This document shows positions 50,221 to 59,953 of a stretch of 64,000 nt of DNA, piece after piece (the stretch's first letter is position 1; every line of letters begins with the position of its first letter). Source of the DNA: Myxococcales bacterium (lineage in GTDB: Bacteria; Myxococcota_A; Polyangia; Haliangiales; Haliangiaceae). The notes under the pieces were generated by a model. It was not told the DNA's origin, did not search any database, and saw nothing but the letters and a program-made list of their open reading frames with translations. Both the position numbers and the translations under genes were made by a program. The stretch spans positions 372,001 through 436,000 of the forward strand of contig JADJUF010000001.1 of assembly GCA_016717005.1 (NCBI GenBank), given 5' to 3'.

Positions 50221-50670
50221 TCAGGAAACGCGCGTGATGCCCTGGTGGGCGATCTCGATCGTCTCGATCGAGACCTCGCTCTTCGAGGCGTCGAACTCGG
50301 ACATGCTCCACTTGCACGGCCAGCCGCCCGTGAACTGCCACTTGGCCATCGTCCCGCCCTTGGTGTCGAGCTGCTCGATGGTGCCGGAGACGCGCTGCTT
50401 GCTCTTCTCCCAGTTCTTGCGCCAGTCGGTGAACTCCTTGCCCGAGAACCCGCGCTTGAGCACGATGTTCTTGAACTTCGTGCCGCCGACCAGCTTGTGG
50501 GTGCGCTCGTTCTCGCCGCCCTCCTTGAAGTCGACCACCTCGGACTCGATCTCGAGGCCGCTGACGCTCTTGAACAGACCCGTCGCGGCGTCGAGGTTGG
50601 CTTCGGTGATCGTCACCTTGAAGCAGAACGCGAGCCAGGGGTCACGGCGGGGGGGGCTGTTGGTGGTCAT
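50221..50670 (-). CDS. Inner tube protein B (T4 gp19-like)
   Basis: The 149-aa protein starts at ATG 50670. It has the full gp19/Afp1-like fold signature: FCFKVTITEANLDAATGLFK, SVSGLEIESEVVDFKEGG, HKLVGGTKFKNIVLKRGF, WQFTGGWPCKWSMSEFDA and VSIETIEIAHQG. Tube proteins form the stacked hexamer rings through which cargo passes. It follows sheath B by 19 bp and lies upstream of the giant gene. Confidence 0.93.
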   Translation of the reverse strand: MTTNSPPRRDPWLAFCFKVTITEANLDAATGLFKSVSGLEIESEVVDFKEGGENERTHKLVGGTKFKNIVLKRGFSGKEFTDWRKNWEKSKQRVSGTIEQLDTKGGTMAKWQFTGGWPCKWSMSEFDASKSEVSIETIEIAHQGITRVS

Positions 50671-50689
50671 CTGTGTCTCCTTCGCGCGC

Positions 50690-52474
50690 TCAGCCGCCTG
50701 CGGGGCTGTTCATGTCCTGGACGAGCGAAACCATGATGAACTCGGTCGGCGAGATGGGCGCGACGCCGATGTCGCAGATCAACCGGCCGGCGTCGATGTG
50801 GTCCTGGGAGTTCGTCTCTCCATCGCATTTTACGAAGAAGGCCTCGTCCTCCTTCCCTCCTGCGAACATCCCACGCTTGAACAGATCCCCGAGGAACAGC
50901 CGGACGGTGCGCTCGATGAACTCCCAGGTCTTGTGGTCGTTCGGCTCGAACGTAATCCAAGCAAATCCGGACTCTAGGCTGCGTCGGAGCATGATGAACA
51001 GGCGTCGGACGGTCACGTAGCGCCAGTCCGGGTCCGATGACGCAGTGCGTGCACCCCAGGGTCGCACCCCGCGCTGGATCCTGAACGTATTGACAGCATC
51101 GTGGTTGAGCAGGCCGACGTCATCCTCGGACACCCGGATCGACAGGTCCTCCGCGCCCGCCAGCTCCACGTTGGCCGCGGCCACGTGGACGCCCTGGGAC
51201 GAGTCGCGCTGGCCGAGCACGCCGGTCAGGTAGCCCGACGGCGGCAGCGCCCGCGAGGTGCCGGCGTGGTTGACCCCCTTGACCCAGGGCCAGTAGTACG
51301 CGCAGTACGACGAGTCGGTGCGCCGGCGCCAGGTCCGCGCCCACTCGACGATCTGCGACGGGGGCACCTGCTTGGGTAGCGGGTGCGGGATGTCGAGCAC
51401 CGCGAACCGGTCCTTCAGGTTCTCGCACAGGATCACCATCTGATCCTGGATGCGCTGGGCCTTGAGCTCGCCGGCGGGCCCGGGCTCGCGCTGGTAGAAC
51501 ACCATCGCGTCGGGGCACGCCATGATCGCGACCTCGTCGAGGGCGGCCAGCGCCAGCATGCCGCGGCGCTCCTCGGGGCCCATGTCGATCCCGACCATGT
51601 CCTCGGGCGTGAGCGCCTCGGTGCCGTCGTTGCCGCCGCCCAGGCGGGTCAGCGGCAGCGGCTCGGGCAGGTTGTGAGGCACCGGCGACCGCGTGAACAG
51701 ATCCTCGAGCCGCACGATGCGCGAGCTCTGCTCGACCGCGCGCGGCGCGTAGTGCCGCGACAGCGGCGACATCTGCAGGTGCCGGAAGACCTCCTTGCGG
51801 TCCTTGAGCGTGACGTGCAGGTCGAACTCGAGCACCTCGAGGTGGGTCGGCGCGGCGGCGCGGTGGCGCCGGTTGACCGGCGTCTCGTTGCCCCAGCGGA
51901 TGAGGCGGTCGCCGATCTCGGTGAGCACGACGTAGTCGGAGTTCTCGCGGTCGAAGAGCCGGACCAGGGCCCCGACCTCGAAGCCGCGGGTCGACTTGAC
52001 GTGGGCCTCGCCGGCGCCGACGTCGAGGTCACGCGTGAGCAGCGTCGAGGCCCCGACGGTGTGCTCGCACTTGACCCAGATGTTGTTGCCCCACACGCCC
52101 TCGTTGAGCGCGCGGATCTTGAGCGACGGCTTGTTCCAGTCGTCGATCTGGATGTGGGCCGCGCAGTCGGCGTGGGTGGCGTCGCGGGTGCCATCGCGGG
52201 GCACCGCGTGGGCGGCGCGGACGATCCAGCACGGCCCGCCGCCGTTCCGGAAGTGGGCGAACACCGAGTCCGACAGGTAGAACTGCTCGGTGTAGCCGTA
52301 GACCTCCAGGAACTCGTCCCAGTTGGCGACGCGGACCGGCTCGTTGAGCGGGCCCTTCTGCGTCAGGCCGGTGAACCCGGTGACGCGCGTGTCGGCGATC
52401 GCCAGGTCGGGCCGAACCGGCTCGGCGAACGTGGCGTAGACCCCTGGGGCACGAAAGTCGGCGGCAGAACGCAT
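50690..52474 (-). CDS. Tail sheath protein B (long form)
   Basis: The 594-aa protein starts at ATG 52474. The N-terminus (FRAPGVYATFAEPVRPDLAI) and the C-terminal domain (DWRYVTVRRLFIMLRRSLES, FAWITFEPNDHKTWEFIERT, CDIGVAPISPTEFIM) are conserved sheath regions that form the contractile mesh. Residues about 110-300 are an insertion not found in sheath A, likely a surface-exposed domain. Two different sheath genes occur in known Afp/PVC clusters, where they fill different layers or mixing ratios. Confidence 0.93.
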   Translation of the reverse strand: MRSAADFRAPGVYATFAEPVRPDLAIADTRVTGFTGLTQKGPLNEPVRVANWDEFLEVYGYTEQFYLSDSVFAHFRNGGGPCWIVRAAHAVPRDGTRDATHADCAAHIQIDDWNKPSLKIRALNEGVWGNNIWVKCEHTVGASTLLTRDLDVGAGEAHVKSTRGFEVGALVRLFDRENSDYVVLTEIGDRLIRWGNETPVNRRHRAAAPTHLEVLEFDLHVTLKDRKEVFRHLQMSPLSRHYAPRAVEQSSRIVRLEDLFTRSPVPHNLPEPLPLTRLGGGNDGTEALTPEDMVGIDMGPEERRGMLALAALDEVAIMACPDAMVFYQREPGPAGELKAQRIQDQMVILCENLKDRFAVLDIPHPLPKQVPPSQIVEWARTWRRRTDSSYCAYYWPWVKGVNHAGTSRALPPSGYLTGVLGQRDSSQGVHVAAANVELAGAEDLSIRVSEDDVGLLNHDAVNTFRIQRGVRPWGARTASSDPDWRYVTVRRLFIMLRRSLESGFAWITFEPNDHKTWEFIERTVRLFLGDLFKRGMFAGGKEDEAFFVKCDGETNSQDHIDAGRLICDIGVAPISPTEFIMVSLVQDMNSPAGG

Positions 52475-52588
52475 GGGCTCCTCGATGCGGGTGCGGTCCC
52501 GAGGGCGACCGGGCGACCGCGGTGGCGCTACGAGCTAGAGACGACTGACGAGCGGAACGTGACGTGGGCGACGGTCTGGGAGGGCTCG

Positions 52589-52771
52589 CTACTGGTGCCT
52601 GGCTTCGTTGATCTCGCGGTTGATCCGCGCGATCTCCTTGAGCCAGGTGTGGCGCTCCTCGTGTTCCATGTCGAGGATGGCGTCCATGGACCAGTGGAAA
52701 TGGTACGCGATGTACGCGATCTCCTGGTAGAGCTGCTCCCGGGGATAGGTGGCGACCGCCGCCCAGACTAC
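52589..52771 (-). CDS. GpE/DUF6760-like small protein lacking its own start codon
   Basis: This 60-codon frame contains REQLYQEIAYIAYHFHWSMD and EHEERHTWLKEIARINREI, matching DUF6760 / phage P2 GpE-like small tail-assembly proteins (the FHW motif is conserved). No ATG, GTG or TTG exists in this frame upstream of the conserved part as far as I read it; the nearest upstream codons are GTA and GTC. The frame is -1 relative to the upstream gene, whose stop lies in the same place. Either it is made by a -1 ribosomal frameshift at 52771-52777, as in phages, or a start codon has been lost through a sequence error. Ends at TAG 52589. Confidence 0.7.
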   Translation of the reverse strand, partial: VVWAAVATYPREQLYQEIAYIAYHFHWSMDAILDMEHEERHTWLKEIARINREINEARHQ

Positions 52772-53169
52772 CCCGGGGGCCGGCCCTCGCTTCCCTCGGT
52801 GATCAGCGCGCCGGTCGCCATGTCGATGTCGAACTCGTGGGCGCACTTCGCGCAGGTCACGTGGTGCTTCGGCGTCCCCTGCTCCTCGTTGATCTTGCGG
52901 TAGAACTCCTGCAGGTACGCGAGGTCCGTCGAGAACAGGTTCTCGATCGTGTCGACGTTGATGCGATCGAGGGAGCCCAGCTTGGTGACGACGCGCGACA
53001 GCAGCACGATCACCAGGTAGGCGCGGTTGGACTGGACGCGGTAGTCCTGCAGCGGGACGATCTCGTCGCGCGCGGTCGCGAGGCGCATGACGCCGTCGCG
53101 CTGCACGTTGCCGTCCTCGTCGACGAAGCCGCGCGGCAGGCGGAACTTGAACTCGGTCTGCATGGCCAT
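52768..53169 (-). CDS. Tail-assembly protein (eCIS), possible frameshift partner
   Basis: I start this 133-aa protein at ATG 53169; ATG 53163 is possible too, and the frame further upstream lacks homology. It reads EFKFRLPRGFVDEDGNVQRD, GVMRLATARDEIVPLQDYRV and LVIVLLSRVVTKLGSLDRIN, as in phage-tail-assembly proteins annotated in actinobacterial eCIS loci. A zinc-knuckle CAKCAHEFDIDMATG is near the end. By position and partner it corresponds to gpE/gpG-type tail chaperones, which guide tape-measure and tube polymerisation. The last codons CCG GGG TAG lie at the overlap with the GpE-like frame. Confidence 0.8.
   Translation of the reverse strand: MAMQTEFKFRLPRGFVDEDGNVQRDGVMRLATARDEIVPLQDYRVQSNRAYLVIVLLSRVVTKLGSLDRINVDTIENLFSTDLAYLQEFYRKINEEQGTPKHHVTCAKCAHEFDIDMATGALITEGSEGRPPG
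52771..52777 (-). promoter_or_regulatory. Possible -1 ribosomal frameshift site (C CCG GGG)
   Basis: The heptamer C CCG GGG directly precedes the TAG of the tail-assembly gene. A one-base backward slip would pair the A-site tRNA perfectly with GGG again, and the P-site imperfectly with CCC, and continue into the GpE-like frame (GTA GTC TGG). Related chaperone pairs in phages lambda (G/GT) and P2 (E/E+E') use this arrangement. A downstream pseudoknot was not searched for. Confidence 0.4.
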
Positions 53170-53239
53170 GGGAAAAACCACAGGGATGAGGGACTGGGGG
53201 CATGCGCTCGCGGCCGTGTCTCGCCCCCGAAACGAACAC

Positions 53240-53263
53240 GGCCCACCCGCGGAGGGATGGGCC
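53240..53263 (-). terminator. Hairpin between tube A and the tail-assembly gene
   Basis: GGCCCA (53240-53245) pairs with TGGGCC (53258-53263), plus a CCC/GGG extension after a one-base bulge. On the minus strand GTGTTCGTTTCG follows, weakly T-rich. It may reduce readthrough from the tube and sheath A genes. Confidence 0.35.
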
Positions 53264-53294
53264 GAAAGTATCACAGTCGCTCCGAGATCAGTGA

Positions 53295-54214
53295 CTACAT
53301 GGCCTTCTCAGCGATCTTCCAGAAGGACTGCTCGCAGAACATCTCCATCTCCCACTGCAGCGGCGCGTCGCCGACCTTGGCCTCGGCGCCGGTCGTGAAC
53401 TTGAACGGAGCCGACTGGATGAACAGGATCTCGCCCAGGACCTTCTTGTGGCTCGGATCCTTGACGTTGACCGACCAGTCCTGGAACTCGTTCTCGGTCA
53501 GCACGCCGTCGTACATCAGCTTGATGCACAGGTCGCGCGCGGCCTCGTAGCCGTTGTGGGCGGCGCTGCCCGAGACCTTCAGGCCCTCACAGGTGTAGGC
53601 GCCCGAGGTCTTGGTCGGGAGGCGGCGCATGCTAGTGTGCTCCTCGACCATCTTCACCGTGTGCTTGGGCAGATCGATCTTGGTGATCGACTCCGCGGGG
53701 ATGTTGTAGAGCCCCAGGACATCCCAGTACGAGGTCTGCCAGCTCTTGGCCTTGTTGGACAGGTTGCCCTTGATGACCGAGCCGCTGCCGTTGACGTACT
53801 TGACGTCCCCGACCGCGAACTCGCAGGTGATCTGCTGCATCGACTTGCCGTCCTTGGCGTCGAGCGACTTCGCCGAGACGGATTCCATCAAGCACTCGGT
53901 CATCTCGATCTCACGGATCGACTTGTAGTTCTGGTCGGCGATGCCGAAGACGCACTCGAACTCCTGGCAGTTCTTCTTCATGACCTACTCGATCAACTCC
54001 CAGAGCGCGTTGGCCTCGGAGATGTTGGTCACGAGCTTGCACTTGCCGAACTTCACCCGGCCGCCGGCGAACTTCTGGACGAGGTCCGGACCGAGCGAAG
54101 CCGAGATCTTCTCGACCTCGAGGCTGGGCGGGGTGAAGGACTCGAGGTAGCCACCAGCCTGGCCGTTGACCATGCAGTAGAAATTGCCGGGGGAAACGTT
54201 TTGTTGAGCGCCAT
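53295..54214 (-). pseudogene. Tube protein A, two gp19-like halves, broken by a frameshift and an in-frame TAG
   Basis: ATG 54214, behind GAGGATCTC, starts MALNKT. After a C5 tract near 54188-54192 the frame must shift by one base to continue GNFYCMVNGQAGGYLESF. The same frame then runs to ALWELIE, meets TAG at 53985-53987, and goes on, still in frame, as VMKKNCQEFECVFGIADQ. Residues on both sides of the TAG make up one continuous gp19-like domain (compare tube B), and a second such domain follows (EHTSMRRLPTKTSGAYTCEG to WEMEMFCEQSFW). Total about 305 aa. The C5 change looks like a homopolymer error; the TAG is a substitution and is harder to explain. If both are real the protein is split; a shorter product from ATG 53981 (228 aa) would remain. 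Confidence 0.7.
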
Positions 54215-54392
54215 GAGATCCTCGTGAGTTGGTTGGGCTCTACCTCACGGAAACTGCCGAGAGGCCTCGCGCCGAGCATTCGGCCCGAGAACTCCCGGCA
54301 CCCCCCCTGTGTTCAGAGCGGTGATGCCTGGAATCGCGAACTAGTACGGAGAAGGAGGAAGAAATCTTCCCCGCTCCCCCGTGGGGATCAGA

Positions 54393-55604
<1,212 letters not shown>

Positions 55605-55734
55605 GTTCGAAAGTCCTCCTGCTGTTTTTCTTCCGATGGCGGTCTGCCGTTAGCCCGTCCGGCAATAAGTCGAGACCCTCTCGACGCGCCTGGGGCCCTT
55701 GGACCGCTCGGTTGAACCGTTGGGATGTGCGGGG

Positions 55735-56448
<714 letters not shown>

Positions 56449-56634
56449 CGGACTTGGGTCGCGAAGCGGAGCTCAGCCACGGCTCCGGAGTCGCGCTCCC
56501 TCGAGCGACTCGTCAGCCGAGGCGAATCGTGGCGAAACCCCGCACCGACCACAAGCCCCGCCGGCGTGTTTCGGGTTCGTCGCGCTGGCAAAGTCGCGCA
56601 CGTCGCTCGACGCGGCGCGCCATGCGGTCGAGAC

Positions 56635-56850
56635 CTAGAAGTTGTAGGTCTTCTTGCGCTCTTTCTTGAAGCGCGGCAGGTCGTAGGTCCCCGGCTTGAG
56701 CTGGATCGGGACGTACGCGCTGCCGATGGTCAGGAGCTTCTCGGTCTGGGTCGACCCGCACGACGGACACGCCGGGATCGGCTCGCCCGAGCGGTGCATG
56801 TCTTCCCATGCGTGCTTGCAGGTATCGCAGACGAAGTCGAAGAGCGGCAT
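56635..56850 (-). CDS. FmdB-family zinc-ribbon protein
   Basis: The 71-aa protein starts at ATG 56850. It has the FmdB N-terminus (MPLFDFVCDTCKHAWEDM) and second Cys pair (CPSCGSTQTEKLL), which bind one zinc. The C-terminal half is basic (FKKERKKTYNF). Members are annotated as regulatory proteins without a known mechanism. It precedes the eCIS structural genes on the same strand, so it may be a small regulator of the locus; that is inference. Confidence 0.8.
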   Translation of the reverse strand: MPLFDFVCDTCKHAWEDMHRSGEPIPACPSCGSTQTEKLLTIGSAYVPIQLKPGTYDLPRFKKERKKTYNF

Positions 56851-57068
56851 GGCGTCGTGAGAATGTCGCAGTTCGGTCGACGGCGCAACGCCCGTTCGCC
56901 AGCGGTCCGTCGCGGCCCTACGTCCATCCGAAGCTCGTGCTGAGACGCGGCTGGCCATCGATGCGGATTCGCCAGCCGCTTGTCCGCCTCGTTGACGGCC
57001 GCGTCGCCAGCCTTCGAGCCCGTGAAGGGAGCCTGGACGATGGTCGCTGGGCAGTCGAGGCGACATTA

Positions 57069-59951
57069 TCACTCGGCCTTCGCGTCGGCGGGCTGTCGCT
57101 TGGGCGGCGCGACGACCGTCACACCATGTGCGGTCAGCCAGGTGTCGATCTCGGTCAGCACCGCCGGGTCCGTCGATTCGCTGCCGGCGAGCGCCGCTCG
57201 GGCGGCGGCCGCTTCGGCCAGACCCGCGGCCTTGTCGCGGCCGAGCTCGGCCAACGCCGCCCCGTGCCAGAAGCGCACTTGTGACAGTGTTCGCTCCGAC
57301 TCCTCGTCGAATCGAGCGGCCAGCAGCTCGGTGGTGATCGCGAGCGTTCGCGCCCAGTGGCCCTGGCGGGCATGGACGACCGCGGGGCCGAGCCGCGCCA
57401 TGAGCACGTACGCCGCTTGCTTGCCCACCACCGCTTCGAGCCTCGCCCGAGCGCGGCCGTATGCGTCGATCGCCTCGGGCCACCGCTTCAGGGCGGCCTC
57501 CGCGTCGCCGAGCATGAAGAGGGTCACCCCCCAGTTCAAGGTGGGCCGGGCATTCGCTTCGAAAATCGACAGCGCCTCCATGATGCGCGCGCGCCCCTCC
57601 TCGCGCCGGCCGAGACCGATCAGGACCGTCCCCGTATCGCCAAGCACCTGCGCGATGAACGGATGGTTGGCGCGAATCGTCGAGCGGGCGATGGCCAGCC
57701 CACGCTCGAGGTAGGGCAGCGCTTCTGCGAAGCGCTGGTCTCCCCCGAGCATGTTGCCGAGCCCCGCGAGCACCTGCGCGAGCAACGAAGACTGCGGCGT
57801 CCGCGCCTCGGCGATCTCCAGGGCGCGCCGCATCCGATCGATCGCAGCGCCATGATCGCCCGCGTTGTAATACGCCTGAGATGCGTTGCCGTAGTAGGAC
57901 ACCAGGAAGGGGTGCGCCGGCCCGTACTTCCGAACGACGAGCGAAATCGTGTCCTCGAACGCCGGGATCGCATCCGTCGATCGACGCATCTCCGACGGAG
58001 GAGTTGCGCCCGAGCGCCGACGGCCATGAACAAGCGATTCCATTCGGCCGCGCCAGGCGTTCGCGCGCCGGAGGTCTCGAGCAGCGCGATCTCCTCCTCG
58101 TAGAGCGTCAAGGCCGCGGCCTGGTCCCCTCGAGACGTCGCGATCGCCGCCCTGCTCGAGATCAGGTCGGCCTGGTAGCTGACGGGGCTCCCGGCGCGGG
58201 CGACAGCAGCCTCGGCCGCCAGGATCAGTGACTCGGCCTCGTCCGGCCGCGCCAGATCCGTGGCCAAGCCGGCGACGATCTCGGTCCACGCACGGGCCGC
58301 GATGCGATCGTCGCGGGCCGCGGCCGCGGTCGTGATCACCTCTCTGCGTAGGCGTAGCGCTTCCTCCGGTTCATCGGCGTTGCTCGCGGCCGAAGCGAGC
58401 TGATCCAGGAGTTCGGCCAGGACCACGGGATGCCTCAGCGCACGCGCACGTTCGACCGCCGCCTCAGATCGGGCGCGGTGTTCCTTCAGATTCCCGGCGA
58501 TCCGGACGACGTCGATCGCCGCGACCTCGGCGCGCAGCGCCGGTACCGCGCGCGGGCGTCCGGATCCGTCGGAGGCGGAGGCTGGTCGGCGTACTTCGAC
58601 GTGTCGGCGCAGGCCGCAACGTCGGGAAGCCCATCGAGCACCTTGATCGTCGCGTCGAGGACAGCCGGGCTCGTCACCGCCGCGAACGCCCGCACGCTCT
58701 CCGCGAACCCGCCGTAGGCCTGATCCAGGCATGCGATCCGGCGATCGAGCAGCTCATCCGACTGGCGCCCCTCCACCCGGGTCGCGCGACACGCCCTGAC
58801 GTGCCCGGCGCTCCAGGCCTCGCCGAGCCGATCGAACGCGTCAGACACCCGCGCGCCGATGGCCGCGCCCTGCTCCGGATCCTCGCCCACCTGCGTCGCG
58901 ACCAGCTGGCTTCGCCGCGCTGGGTTCCAGATCTCCGCAACCCGCGCGGTCGGCGGGCGCACGGATCCGGCGCCGCCGCCTGGCCGCGCTGGGTCAGCGA
59001 ACAGGGCCGCCGTCGCCGCGAGTGCCAACGTCGCCCCGCCGCCGATCGCCACCCGCGTGCGTCGCCGCCGCCGCCGCGCGATGTGGGTCAGGAGCGCGTC
59101 GATCGACGGCCAGCGACGCTCGGGCATCGCCGCGAACCCGCGCGCCACGGCCGTGAGCAGCCACGCGGGCGCCCCGCGCTCGCGCCCATCGAGCAGCGGT
59201 CGGGCGAACGCCAGCGGGCCCTCGGTCCGGGTCTCGGCCTCGGTCGGCCGCTGTCCGCACAGGCCCTCCCAGAACGAGATGCAGTACGCGTACTGATCCG
59301 CCCGCGCGTCGAGCACCGCGCCCTGCGCTTGCTCCGGTGCCATGTACGCCGGCGTCCCGGCGATCGTCGACGTGGTCGCGGTCCCCGATGAGGTCGTGTC
59401 GCCGGGCAGCGACGCGGTCGGCGCCGCCAGGCCGAAGTCTCCGACCAGCGGCTCGCCCGCGTCGCCCAGGAACACGTTCTTGGGCTTGAAGTCCCGATGG
59501 ATCAACCCGGCCGCGTGCGCGGCCACCAGCCCCTGCCCCGCCGCCACGAACCGGTCGACCACCTCGCGCCACGGCCGCTTCTGCCCGTGCAGCCAGTCGT
59601 GCAGCGTCCCCCGCTGTAGAGCGGCATCACGATGTACACCCCCGCCGCCGTCGACCCGACGTCGAACACCGGCACGATGTGCGCGTGCCGCAGCTTCGCC
59701 ATCGCCCGCGCCTCGTCGAGCAGCCGGTCCTGCGCCTTGCCGCTGGTGGTCCCCGGCGTCACCACCTTGATCGCCAGCTCGCGCCCCAGCTCTGGGTCGA
59801 ACGCGCGATACACCACCCCCATCCCGCCCGCCCCCAGCACGCCGCGCACCTCGTAGCGGCCGATCATCGCGCCGGCGCTCAGGCGCGCGCTCGCATCGCC
59901 GCCTTTGCCGTCGGTCGAGGTCCGGGTGTCGTCGTATGGGTCTACGGCCAT
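57069..59951 (-). pseudogene. Ser/Thr kinase-TM-TPR protein, tandem copy 1, three apparent frameshifts
   Basis: The gene starts at ATG 59951. Kinase motifs are complete: GAGGMGVVYRAFDPELGRE, AIKVVTPGT, HRDFKPKN, GDFGLAAP and GTPAYMAPEQ. A transmembrane helix (RVAIGGGATLALAATAALF) is followed by a long TPR-type region (AALTLYEEEIALLETSGAR, YNAGDHGAAIDRMRRALEIA, FAEALPYLERGLAIARST) to the stop at 57069, about 960 aa in total. The frame changes near 59608-59612 (C5 where copy 2 has C6), near 58535 (one base fewer than copy 2) and near 57995 (two bases more). The undamaged protein sequence between breaks suggests residual errors in the near-identical repeat, not decay. Confidence 0.75.
57858..59951 (-). 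repeat. Direct repeat of about 2.1 kb, partner at 60757-62848
   Basis: The kinase and front TPR parts of the two tandem genes are nearly identical at the DNA level (long exact runs, for example around 57901-57990 and 60796-60885), at a spacing of about 2.9 kb. Similarity drops sharply at about 57858/60757 while protein similarity goes on. Recent duplication or gene conversion is likely; I did not compute identity. Confidence 0.85.
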
Positions 59952-59953
59952 GG

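Noticed and set aside
45424..50736. 1770-codon plus-strand open frame
   Set aside because: It is antisense to the giant gene, hub-side and tube genes, Arg/Gly-rich, and has no domain. GC-rich codon bias opens such mirror frames.
52589..53239. 216-codon single gene covering the GpE-like frame and upstream
   Set aside because: The upstream part is Arg/Pro-rich shadow of the tail-assembly gene; only the last 60 codons show homology.
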